From contig JAUWSD010000051.1 in assembly GCA_030610225.1 (NCBI GenBank), positions 1 through 7,944 on the forward strand: a DNA stretch of 7,944 bases, in the 5' to 3' direction. The position numbers were made by a program, and so were the translations under genes. The notes beneath the pieces are model-generated. The model did not search any database and was not told the origin of the DNA. It saw nothing but the letters and a program-made list of their open reading frames with translations. This stretch comes from Chloroflexota bacterium (GTDB lineage Bacteria; Chloroflexota; Anaerolineae; Anaerolineales; UBA11579). Below, piece by piece: positions 1 through 5,629 of the stretch; the first letter of the stretch is position 1; each line of letters begins with the position of its first letter.

Positions 1-428
1 ATACTTTCTATGATGAGAGGATGCTCTCTCCTCTGATAGCTGAAGTCGAAGGTGAGATCGTGGCGGCTGTTATGCTTTTTCATTCAGGAGAAAAATCCTG
101 GTACATCTACGGGATGTCATCGGGAAAGCACCGCAATAAGATGCCAACATACCTGCTGCAGTGGGAGGCGATTCGAACTGCGAAGGGTAAAGGGTGCAAA
201 ATATATGATATGTGGGGAGCACCGGAGAAATTTGGCGAGATGGACCCGCTCTGGGGGGTATATAGGATGAAAAAGGGTTTGGGTGGAAAAGTCGTCCGCA
301 CGATCGGGTCTTATGACCTACCCCTGAAAAAATTCCAATACTGGCTTTATACTCGGGTTTGGCCGAGATTGATGGACCTGATCAGATTAGTGGGGAATAG
401 AAAAACCCGGATGGAATCAGACCTATAG
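1..428 (+). CDS. FemAB/FemX-like peptidyltransferase (GNAT fold), C-terminal part, 5' end outside window
   Basis: The reading frame is open to the left edge, so the ATG at 21 is probably internal and the gene is truncated by the window. About 142 residues are visible. FemAB-family enzymes use aminoacyl-tRNA to add amino acids to the peptide of lipid II or peptidoglycan; relatives of unknown substrate are common outside Firmicutes. Visible family features are a strand-turn-strand 'AEVEGEIVAAVMLFHSGEKS', the 'YIYGMSS' strand, the helix 'PTYLLQWEAIRTAKGKGC', then 'YDMWGAPE' followed by 'GVYRMKKGLGGK', which matches the second acetyltransferase-like domain of the family. The tail is basic and amphipathic. 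The stop lies 10 bases before the next + strand gene, so the two are probably co-transcribed. I am fairly sure of the family; the substrate cannot be judged from this fragment. Confidence 0.8.
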   Translation, partial: TFYDERMLSPLIAEVEGEIVAAVMLFHSGEKSWYIYGMSSGKHRNKMPTYLLQWEAIRTAKGKGCKIYDMWGAPEKFGEMDPLWGVYRMKKGLGGKVVRTIGSYDLPLKKFQYWLYTRVWPRLMDLIRLVGNRKTRMESDL

Positions 429-438
429 GATATTTATC

Positions 439-1410
439 ATGAAGGAAATTTCGAGAATAAAACTTGCCTATCTGCCGACCCCGGTAGAAGAATTAAAGCG
501 CCTGACCGGGAAACTGGATGGTCCAAAATTGTTCATCAAACGGGATGACCAAACGGGGCTTGCTTTCGGGGGGAATAAGACCCGCAAACTTGAATACCTG
601 GCAGCAGATGCCCAGGACAAGGGCTGTAAAACCTTGATCTCAACCGGTGCGATCCAATCAAATCACTGTCGGCAAACAGCAGCAGCTGCCCGGAAACTTG
701 GAATGGATGTTATTCTTATATTGGGCGGAGATGAACCGGAAGATCCTGAGGCAAATACATACCTGGATGTTTTGATGGGCGCAAAGATCCATTGGACCAC
801 ACGCGATCTGATCAAAGTGAAGCTGGAAGAAGTTTATCAGCAGGCAGTTGAAGATGGTTTGAAACCATATATGGTGCCTTATGGAGGAAGCAGCCCAACA
901 GGTGCCGTTTCGTATGCATATGCTTTGAGGGAATTGCTGGAGCAGAGGACTGATATTGACTGGATAGTGTTTGCCACATCCTCGGGTGGAACTCAGGCTG
1001 GCTTACATGCTGGAAAATTGTTGCTGGATTCAGATGTGAAAATACTGGGGATCAGTGTGGATGAGCCAAAAGAAAAAATTCAGGATACGGTGTCAGGGCT
1101 GGCAGGAGAAGTTTGTGAGCTTTTAGGTGACCCACGGGAGATTTCTCCCGATGAAATCCTTGTGAACGATGATTATTTGGGCGGAGGATATGCTGTGATG
1201 GGAGAAGCTGAGATCGAAGCGATCAGGTTGTTTGCTCTCGAGGAAGCAGTTATGGTCGATCCAGTATATACAGGGCGAGCGGCTGCAGGTTTGATCGACC
1301 TCATCAGGAAGGGGTACTTTGGGCAGGACGAGAAGGTTCTTTTCTGGCATACGGGTGGGACTCCAGCGCTCTTTGCTGACAAATACCGAAGAAAACTGCT
1401 TAATTTCTGA
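439..1410 (+). CDS. PLP-dependent D-cysteine desulfhydrase family enzyme (ACC deaminase-like fold)
   Basis: A full-length 323-residue enzyme of the tryptophan synthase beta-like PLP fold (type II). D-cysteine desulfhydrase splits D-cysteine into pyruvate, ammonia and H2S in the cytoplasm. The PLP lysine is K47 in 'FGGNKTRKLEYL'. The catalytic serine loop is 'GAIQSNHCRQTAAAA' with S74, and the phosphate-binding loop is 'TSSGGT' at 180-185. ACC deaminases carry Glu and Leu at two diagnostic sites ('VYEG', 'HLGG'). Here they are T278 ('VYTG') and T305 ('HTGG'), the pattern of D-cysteine desulfhydrases. L-cysteate sulfo-lyase (CuyA) is a related alternative that I cannot exclude. The start is supported by AGGA at 427-430, 8 bases upstream, overlapping the stop of the FemAB-like gene. 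It probably shares that gene's transcript. Family is near certain; exact substrate is moderately supported. Confidence 0.9.
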   Translation: MKEISRIKLAYLPTPVEELKRLTGKLDGPKLFIKRDDQTGLAFGGNKTRKLEYLAADAQDKGCKTLISTGAIQSNHCRQTAAAARKLGMDVILILGGDEPEDPEANTYLDVLMGAKIHWTTRDLIKVKLEEVYQQAVEDGLKPYMVPYGGSSPTGAVSYAYALRELLEQRTDIDWIVFATSSGGTQAGLHAGKLLLDSDVKILGISVDEPKEKIQDTVSGLAGEVCELLGDPREISPDEILVNDDYLGGGYAVMGEAEIEAIRLFALEEAVMVDPVYTGRAAAGLIDLIRKGYFGQDEKVLFWHTGGTPALFADKYRRKLLNF

Positions 1411-1419
1411 AAATTAGCC

Positions 1420-1433
1420 AGAACAATAGTTCT
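1420..1433. promoter_or_regulatory. GAAC-N4-GTTC palindrome, possible LexA-type box
   Basis: The 14-base inverted repeat AGAACAATAGTTCT lies 10 bases after the D-cysteine desulfhydrase-like gene and about 40 bases before a candidate -10 element. Its core fits GAAC-N4-GTTC, which Gram-positive LexA proteins and a Dehalococcoides (Chloroflexota) LexA are known to bind. The spacer and flanks do not fit the fuller Bacillus consensus CGAACRNRYGTTYG, and the site sits further upstream than most SOS operators. It may simply be a chance palindrome or a short RNA hairpin. Confidence 0.3.
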
Positions 1434-1473
1434 AAAGAGTACGGGAGATTTTCCCCTATTTACGGGTATTTTG

Positions 1474-1482
1474 TGATATAGT
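1474..1482 (+). promoter_or_regulatory. Candidate extended -10 promoter element for the 65-residue gene
   Basis: TGATATAGT combines a TG dinucleotide with a hexamer matching TATAAT at five of six positions. No good -35 hexamer is found 16-18 bases upstream, which an extended -10 can tolerate. Transcription would start near 1489 and leave a leader of about 70 bases. The separate 149-base gap and an own terminator make an independent promoter for the small gene plausible, but the element itself is weak evidence. Confidence 0.35.
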
Positions 1483-1490
1483 GAATATAG

Positions 1491-1516
1491 AGAAACACGT
1501 ATTTTTCTGTGTTTTT
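1491..1516 (+). other. Inverted repeat in the probable 5' leader of the small gene
   Basis: AGAAACAC at 1491-1498 can pair with GTGTTTTT at 1509-1516 (seven Watson-Crick pairs and one G-T) around a 10-base loop. It would lie at the very 5' end of a transcript starting near 1489. It is AU-rich and therefore modest in stability. It could protect the 5' end, bind a regulator as DNA, or have no role. Confidence 0.3.
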
Positions 1517-1545
1517 CCTGAACAAATTTCAGTTAATTAGTAGTG

Positions 1546-1552
1546 AAGGGAG
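1546..1552 (+). promoter_or_regulatory. Ribosome-binding site fixing the start of the 65-residue gene
   Basis: AAGGGAG stands 7 bases before the ATG at 1560. The frame is also open to an in-frame upstream start codon at 1509, but nothing resembling a Shine-Dalgarno sequence precedes that one, and the extra 17 residues look like untranslated leader. This site selects the 65-residue product. Confidence 0.75.
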
Positions 1553-1559
1553 TAGTCCG

Positions 1560-1757
1560 ATGTCATTCAGCTTTTTAAACTCAAAAGGTACAACTTATTT
1601 TCTACACGAGAGAGTCCGCGAACTTAAGAGCGGAAAGACCCAGCGCTTGTTCTTCTTTGCAAAAACTGTGAAGGACGGGGCACTCGATGCAGTTCCAGAT
1701 GGCTATGTGGTAGTCGAGAGCAAAACAGGCTTACCATTCCTGAAGAAAGCAGCGTAA
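1560..1757 (+). CDS. Conserved-looking 65-residue small protein of unknown function
   Basis: I do not recognise a functional domain. The protein is basic and has a regular layout: an N-terminal 'SFLNSKGTTYFLHER' segment, a basic turn 'ELKSGKTQR', a hydrophobic strand 'LFFFAK', then 'GALDAVPDGYVVVESKTGLPFLKK'. It has no signal peptide, no membrane span and no cysteine, so a small soluble beta-rich cytoplasmic protein is likely. From memory, similar proteins with 'KG..YYLH', 'FFFAK', 'GALDALP.GY' and 'TGLP.LKK' occur as hypothetical proteins in Anaerolineae and some candidate phyla; this could not be checked. The gene is monocistronic, flanked by a candidate promoter and a strong terminator. 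A strong ribosome-binding site suggests it is well expressed. Codon use is consistent with its neighbours. Confidence 0.8.
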   Translation: MSFSFLNSKGTTYFLHERVRELKSGKTQRLFFFAKTVKDGALDAVPDGYVVVESKTGLPFLKKAA

Positions 1758-1777
1758 TTCAACAAGTAGGCAAATTT

Positions 1778-1810
1778 AACACCGCATAGGTTCCTATGCG
1801 GTGTTTGCTT
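1778..1810. terminator. Intrinsic terminator, probably bidirectional, between convergent units
   Basis: AACACCGCATAGG (1778-1790) pairs perfectly over 13 bases with CCTATGCGGTGTT (1793-1805). The innermost pair probably opens to give a GTTC tetraloop. On the + strand the stem is followed by TTGCTTTT, a fair U-tract, 20 bases after the small gene's stop. On the - strand it lies 30 bases after the dgkA stop and is followed by TAAATTTG, a weaker tract. The site therefore probably ends transcripts from both sides. Confidence 0.85.
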
Positions 1811-1835
1811 TTAACTAAAAAATTGGGGGATTAGA

Positions 1836-2204
1836 TCAGAATAATTCCAACATCTTCGGGAGAAAGATACGCAAGCCAATGATTAGTGCGGCCATGGAGG
1901 AAATCAGCACAGCCGCTGCTCCTACATCTTTGCCGATCTTTACCATGGGGTGTGGTTCATCGATCAGAATATCAAAACCAATCTCAATAGAGGTGTTGAA
2001 GATCTCGGCGCTCCACACAAATGTGATCGAGAATATGATGATGATCCATTCGATCTTGTCCAATTTCAGGCAGAAACCAAGAGTTACAGCTGCAACCGCA
2101 GCAATCAGATGGATCCAGGCATTCTTCTGGGTTTTGATCACGTGCCAAAGTCCAGTGAAGGCATTCCTAAAGGAGGCAATTCGGGATTTTATAAAGGAGA
2201 ACAT
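1836..2204 (-). CDS. dgkA: Diacylglycerol kinase / undecaprenol kinase, DgkA family
   Basis: A 122-residue integral membrane kinase, the usual length for the family. It transfers phosphate from ATP to undecaprenol (typical of Gram-positive members) or diacylglycerol at the inner face of the membrane. The signature 'EIFNTSIEIGFD' supplies E67, N70, E74 and D78, and 'KIGKDVGAAAVL' supplies K92 and D93. These align with E. coli E69, N72, E76, D80, K94 and D95. Three membrane helices lie near residues 32-47, 52-70 and 95-114, after an amphipathic N-terminus. The ATG is only 4 bases past the ybeY stop and has no strong Shine-Dalgarno sequence, so translation is probably coupled to ybeY. It is the last gene before the terminator. 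Lipid substrate is uncertain; the family is firm. Confidence 0.93.
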   Translation of the reverse strand: MFSFIKSRIASFRNAFTGLWHVIKTQKNAWIHLIAAVAAVTLGFCLKLDKIEWIIIIFSITFVWSAEIFNTSIEIGFDILIDEPHPMVKIGKDVGAAAVLISSMAALIIGLRIFLPKMLELF

Positions 2205-2208
2205 AAGC

Positions 2209-2655
2209 TCAGGGTCTGGCTTTCACATCAATTGCAGATAAGATCTCATCTTGAGCTTTCCACATTTTTTCTTTATCTGCATCCTCATCATGAACATATC
2301 CGCATAAATGCAGGCAGCCGTGGGTTACCAGCAGCTGAAGTTCTTCTGTAAGGTCATGCTTGTACTTTTTAGATTGTTCTAAGGCATAGGGGTATGAGAT
2401 CAGGATGTCACCAAGAATGGGAATACCAGTTGCAGGATCAATCACATCTGATCCAAATGAGAGCACGTCGGTTGGCCTATCTTTGCCCCTGTATTCCTTA
2501 TTCATTTGCTGAAGGACTGAATTATCAGTAATGACAATATTGATCTCTGTTTCAATAGGTTTTTCTTGATGAGCGAGCACAGTAAGAGCCGCTAATCGCA
2601 GCGGCTCTTCATTTATTAATTCTTTGAACTCTTCTTCAATCTGAAGATTGATCAT
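2209..2655 (-). CDS. ybeY: Endoribonuclease YbeY (rRNA maturation factor)
   Basis: A 148-residue UPF0054 metalloprotein that acts on ribosomes in the cytoplasm, in 16S rRNA 3'-end maturation and late ribosome quality control. The conserved block 'NKEYRGKDRPTDVLSF' (52-67) contains the family arginine R56. The zinc motif is 'HGCLHLCGYVH' with ligands H112, H116 and H122. The family normally has Asp before the last histidine (GYDH); here it is V121, codon GTT. Otherwise the protein is intact and of normal length. It starts 2 bases after the pgpH stop, with AAGGAA 11 bases upstream inside the end of pgpH. The pgpH-ybeY-dgkA order is conserved in many bacteria. Confidence 0.95.
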   Translation of the reverse strand: MINLQIEEEFKELINEEPLRLAALTVLAHQEKPIETEINIVITDNSVLQQMNKEYRGKDRPTDVLSFGSDVIDPATGIPILGDILISYPYALEQSKKYKHDLTEELQLLVTHGCLHLCGYVHDEDADKEKMWKAQDEILSAIDVKARP

Positions 2656-2657
2656 TC

Positions 2658-4784
2658 TTATTTCTGTTCCTTTTCTTCTTCCGCAACCTTGCTGTTATCT
2701 ACGAGAGCTTCGGTTTCTGCCTCAGTTGGATATTTTATGCGGGGGTGGTAGATGCCCTTGAGGGTGGCAGTGAAAGACTCCGTGATGATCGATAGTTCCT
2801 GCATTGTCACTGGAACATCATCTAATTGCCCTTCTTCACGCCGTTTGTCTATGATCTCACGGATGATCTTGCGCAGACCAGCTTCGTCGTCCGGTCTCTC
2901 GGCTCGAGCACGCGCTTCGCAGGCATCTGCCAGCATCACAAGCATGGTTTCGACTGACTGCGGTGCGGGCCCAGGGTAGCGAAATGCTGATTCATCAACA
3001 AGGCCAGCATCCCCTTTTGCCCTTTCAACCGCAAGATGATATTGATAGCGGGTTATCAGTGTTCCGTGATGTTCTGTTATGAAGTTCCTGACCCGTTTTG
3101 GCAGGTGGTATTTTTTTGCTAATGTCTCACCGTCTACTACATGCTGGATGATGATCTTTGAACTTTCAAGAGGGGAAAGAGATTCATGCGGGTTATCCGA
3201 ATCAGGCAATTTATTCTCAATGAAGAAATGTGGATTTAAGGCTTTACCCGCATCGTGATAAAGTGCTCCAACTCTGGTGAGGAGGGCGCTGGCTTTTATT
3301 TTCTCAGCTGCCTGCTCAGCTAGGTTTGCGATCAGCAGACTGTGCTGATATGTTCCAGGAGCGTTGTGCAGGATGAACTGCAATAATTTATGATCTGGTC
3401 TGGATACTTCGATAAGCTGCAGTGTTGTTGTAAGCCCTAAAGATTGAGCGATGAAATATTGAAGTATAACTGTGATGCTGACAGAACCAAGTCCGTTTAT
3501 GATCGCAGCACCAATAAGAGTCAGTATTCCCAGATAATCTGTGGTACTGTCACCGATCCTGAAGGCAACAATAATAGCTGCTCCTACAACGCTGATCGCA
3601 AGCCCTGCCCAGAAGAACAGGATAATGCGGTTTGCGTTCTTTAGAACCAGAACACCAAACAAGCTGGTGAACAGGAAATAGAGAACTAATTCAAGCGAGT
3701 TGGATGTGCCGTATGCGACCAGTATTGCCAGGGGTATCGACACAATCCTGCCAAATGGGGGATTGACCAGGGCACTCGTCAGAAGTCCAAAGCTGGCAAT
3801 CGGGAATAAATATGGCAAAACAACATGGTTTGGCAGAGTAAATCTGGCGGCGAACAGGTAGATCACAAAGAAGACGACCATGATAAAGACACCACGCAGA
3901 TCTTCGAGCAGGTCCTGGCGATATTGCATATATAAACCAATGAACACAAAATTGATCAGGACCATTATTCCAACGGATGCGTAATTCTCCCATGTGGTTA
4001 TTTGTTCAAGCAGACCAAACTCACCGAGAGTTTCCAGGTCAGCTTCTGTTATCACGTTCCCTCTGGAGATCAGGATCTCATTTGCCAGAAATGATTGGAC
4101 CACTGGGGGGACACCATTCCTTACAGCTTGGCGCTGTGCGTTTGTCAACTCTTCGCTGTACAGCCTGTTTGGTCTAACGTATTCTGTTACTATCGCGGAT
4201 GTAAGAGCGATATGATCTTCATGGAGATTGAAATCAACCTGTGCTTGAATGGTATTGAGAGTTTCCAGAACAGCATCTTCCTGGATGACATTGCTCATTA
4301 TATCAGTGAGCACAGTAAGACATTCTTCCCGAAGATTTATCCAGTCATTATCTGTTAATTCGATCAGATCTGTGGCTTGTACTATTGAGAGGTTCATGTT
4401 CTCAATACCAGTGAACAGTGCGATCTTTTCTGCAATTGTGATGTCTTCATCATTTCTGTTTTCTTCGATGAAATCAAGGTCTTGAGTCAGTTGTGAAACC
4501 TGGGTGGAAGCAACAGTGATGTCCAGTTCTGTATACACAGGTGGAACAAGAGCTTCTGCCTGCTGGCGTTCGATCTCTGTTAGCACCGTGCTTGTATAAC
4601 TTAGGGACTTGGGAGCCAGAATATCCTGAGTGACTACATCACCTACCTCAAAGGCAAGTGCGTTATCAGCTGTAGACATTGGCAGCATAAGAGCTGCTGC
4701 TGACAAGATAGCAGTCAGGACCAAGAGCATTGTCAATATGAACTTCCTGCGCTTCGGATTTATGTTTTTTATTTTTTTTGTCAT
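2658..4784 (-). CDS. pgpH: PgpH-type 7TM-HD c-di-AMP phosphodiesterase
   Basis: A 708-residue membrane protein that matches Listeria PgpH (YqfF in Bacillus) in length and layout; that family hydrolyses cyclic di-AMP to pApA. Residues 14-36 form an N-terminal anchor, about 40-266 an extracellular 7TMR-HDED-type domain with 'GVPPVVQSFLANEILISRG' near its end, about 268-447 a bundle of membrane helices, and about 465-680 a cytoplasmic HD domain. Metal ligands expected from Listeria are all visible at matching spacing: H481, H510-D511 in 'GALYHDAGK', H548, H572-H573 in 'EHHGT' and D620. The tail is acidic and low in complexity. The ATG lies 10 bases after the yqeY stop with only a weak ribosome-binding site, so coupling to yqeY is likely. 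An A8 run follows the start codon. Its presence implies that the organism makes c-di-AMP. Confidence 0.95.
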   Translation of the reverse strand: MTKKIKNINPKRRKFILTMLLVLTAILSAAALMLPMSTADNALAFEVGDVVTQDILAPKSLSYTSTVLTEIERQQAEALVPPVYTELDITVASTQVSQLTQDLDFIEENRNDEDITIAEKIALFTGIENMNLSIVQATDLIELTDNDWINLREECLTVLTDIMSNVIQEDAVLETLNTIQAQVDFNLHEDHIALTSAIVTEYVRPNRLYSEELTNAQRQAVRNGVPPVVQSFLANEILISRGNVITEADLETLGEFGLLEQITTWENYASVGIMVLINFVFIGLYMQYRQDLLEDLRGVFIMVVFFVIYLFAARFTLPNHVVLPYLFPIASFGLLTSALVNPPFGRIVSIPLAILVAYGTSNSLELVLYFLFTSLFGVLVLKNANRIILFFWAGLAISVVGAAIIVAFRIGDSTTDYLGILTLIGAAIINGLGSVSITVILQYFIAQSLGLTTTLQLIEVSRPDHKLLQFILHNAPGTYQHSLLIANLAEQAAEKIKASALLTRVGALYHDAGKALNPHFFIENKLPDSDNPHESLSPLESSKIIIQHVVDGETLAKKYHLPKRVRNFITEHHGTLITRYQYHLAVERAKGDAGLVDESAFRYPGPAPQSVETMLVMLADACEARARAERPDDEAGLRKIIREIIDKRREEGQLDDVPVTMQELSIITESFTATLKGIYHPRIKYPTEAETEALVDNSKVAEEEKEQK

Positions 4785-4794
4785 ATACCCAACT

Positions 4795-5241
4795 TTATTT
4801 GATCAACTTGCTGCGGACGATCTGATTTACTTTCTTGCCGTCGGCTTTTCCCTTTACCTGAGGCATAACAAGCTGCATAACTTTTCCCATATCAGCAGGG
4901 GAAGATGCGCCAGAGTCCTGGATCGCAGCTTCGATTATCCCAATTAATTCTTCTTCTGACATTGGTGGGGGGAGGAAGATCTGGATAATTTCCATCTCTG
5001 CTTTGTATGTTTCGATCAGGTCCGGCCGATTTGCCTTCTCTGCATCTGAGATGGATTCTTTGCGGGATTTAAGTTCTTTTTGAAGCACTGTAAGAACATC
5101 TGAATCTTCACTATCCTGGCGCTTGTCAATTTCAAATTGCTTGATACCTGCCATTACACCGCGAAGAGTTGTTTTCGCCAGATTATCACCACTCTTCAAG
5201 GCTTCGATTAACTTTTTATTGATTTTTTCTTTTAAGTCCAT
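4795..5241 (-). CDS. yqeY: GatB/YqeY domain-containing protein
   Basis: A 148-residue soluble helical protein of the GatB/YqeY family, related to the tail of the amidotransferase subunit GatB; its exact role is not established. The N-terminal helix 'DLKEKINKKLIEALKSGD', the segment 'TTLRGVMAGIKQFEID', the conserved 'FLPPPMSEEEL' and the C-terminal 'ADMGKVMQLVMPQVKGKADGKKVN' block are all typical. The frame could begin at a TTG at 5262, but the ATG at 5241 gives the family's usual length and start. A GGAG at 5258-5255 is 13 bases from this ATG, rather far for a Shine-Dalgarno sequence. It lies 32 bases after the HIT gene and 10 bases before pgpH. Many bacteria have rpsU just upstream of yqeY; there is none here. 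Confidence 0.92.
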   Translation of the reverse strand: MDLKEKINKKLIEALKSGDNLAKTTLRGVMAGIKQFEIDKRQDSEDSDVLTVLQKELKSRKESISDAEKANRPDLIETYKAEMEIIQIFLPPPMSEEELIGIIEAAIQDSGASSPADMGKVMQLVMPQVKGKADGKKVNQIVRSKLIK

Positions 5242-5248
5242 ATTTTTT

Positions 5249-5279
5249 ATTATACTCCGCAATTAAGCTGTTTTTACAA
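5249..5279 (-). promoter_or_regulatory. yqeY: Possible internal promoter directly in front of yqeY
   Basis: On the - strand a perfect TATAAT (5254-5249) is preceded, with a 19-base spacer, by TTGTAA (5279-5274), which overlaps the HIT stop codon. The predicted start of transcription would be at or next to the yqeY ATG, so a message from here would be leaderless. The region is AT-rich, the spacer is long, and the match may be chance. Confidence 0.22.
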
Positions 5280-5609
5280 CTGCCGACCGCCAACGAGATG
5301 CAGATGCATATGGGGCACAATTTGTTTGCCGTGTTTTCCGGTGTTCATGAATATGCGGTAGCCATCTTCTGCGATGCCTTCCTGCTCAGCCAGCTTTCTC
5401 ACCAGAGTAAAGATGCGTCCAGCTAAGTGTTCGTCTTCTTCCATGAAATCATTGTTGTCCTTCATGTGTTTGCGTGGGACGATCAGGATATGGACTGGCG
5501 CGATGGGATTGATATCCTTGAATGCCACAATATGTTCGTCTTCGTAGACGAACTCTGCAGGAAGTTCTTTTTTGATGATCTTGCAAAACAAGCAGTCTGG
5601 ATTACTCAT
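5274..5609 (-). CDS. HIT-family (histidine triad, HinT-like) nucleotide-binding hydrolase
   Basis: A 111-residue cytoplasmic protein of the HinT branch, which hydrolyses purine nucleoside phosphoramidates and related adenylates. The histidine triad is 'HMHLHLVGG' with H100, H102 and H104; H102 is the expected nucleophile position. 'CLFC' (C6, C9) and H48 in 'PRKH' match the zinc site of many bacterial members. 'FKDINPIAPVHILIVP' (30-45) is the canonical nucleotide-binding strand region, and 'GYRIFMNTGKHGKQIVPH' leads into the triad. Its start has a clear GAGGA at 5621-5617, 7 bases upstream. It sits 20 bases after the mtaB stop and 32 before yqeY. HIT genes are often found next to rpsU-yqeY, so the context is conserved. 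Physiological substrate is unknown. Confidence 0.94.
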   Translation of the reverse strand: MSNPDCLFCKIIKKELPAEFVYEDEHIVAFKDINPIAPVHILIVPRKHMKDNNDFMEEDEHLAGRIFTLVRKLAEQEGIAEDGYRIFMNTGKHGKQIVPHMHLHLVGGRQL

Positions 5610-5629
5610 ATTTTTTTCCTCGGTAATGA

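Noticed and set aside
1443..1455. GGGA/TCCC hairpin after the D-cysteine desulfhydrase-like gene as a terminator
   Set aside because: The stem is only four pairs and is followed by CTATTT rather than a real U-tract.
1509..1559. A 17-codon upstream extension of the small gene
   Set aside because: There is no ribosome-binding site before 1509, whereas AAGGGAG stands at the right distance before the ATG at 1560.
1879..2351. Two open frames on the + strand across dgkA and the end of ybeY
   Set aside because: They are shadows of two well-recognised - strand genes, with cysteine- and histidine-rich unpatterned sequence and no family resemblance.
3691..3993. A 100-residue - strand open frame inside pgpH
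   Set aside because: It lies in another frame of the membrane-helix region of pgpH and has no ribosome-binding site or domain pattern.
5242..5262. TTG start of yqeY at 5262
   Set aside because: The family normally begins at the 'MDLKEKIN' helix, and no Shine-Dalgarno sequence precedes the TTG.
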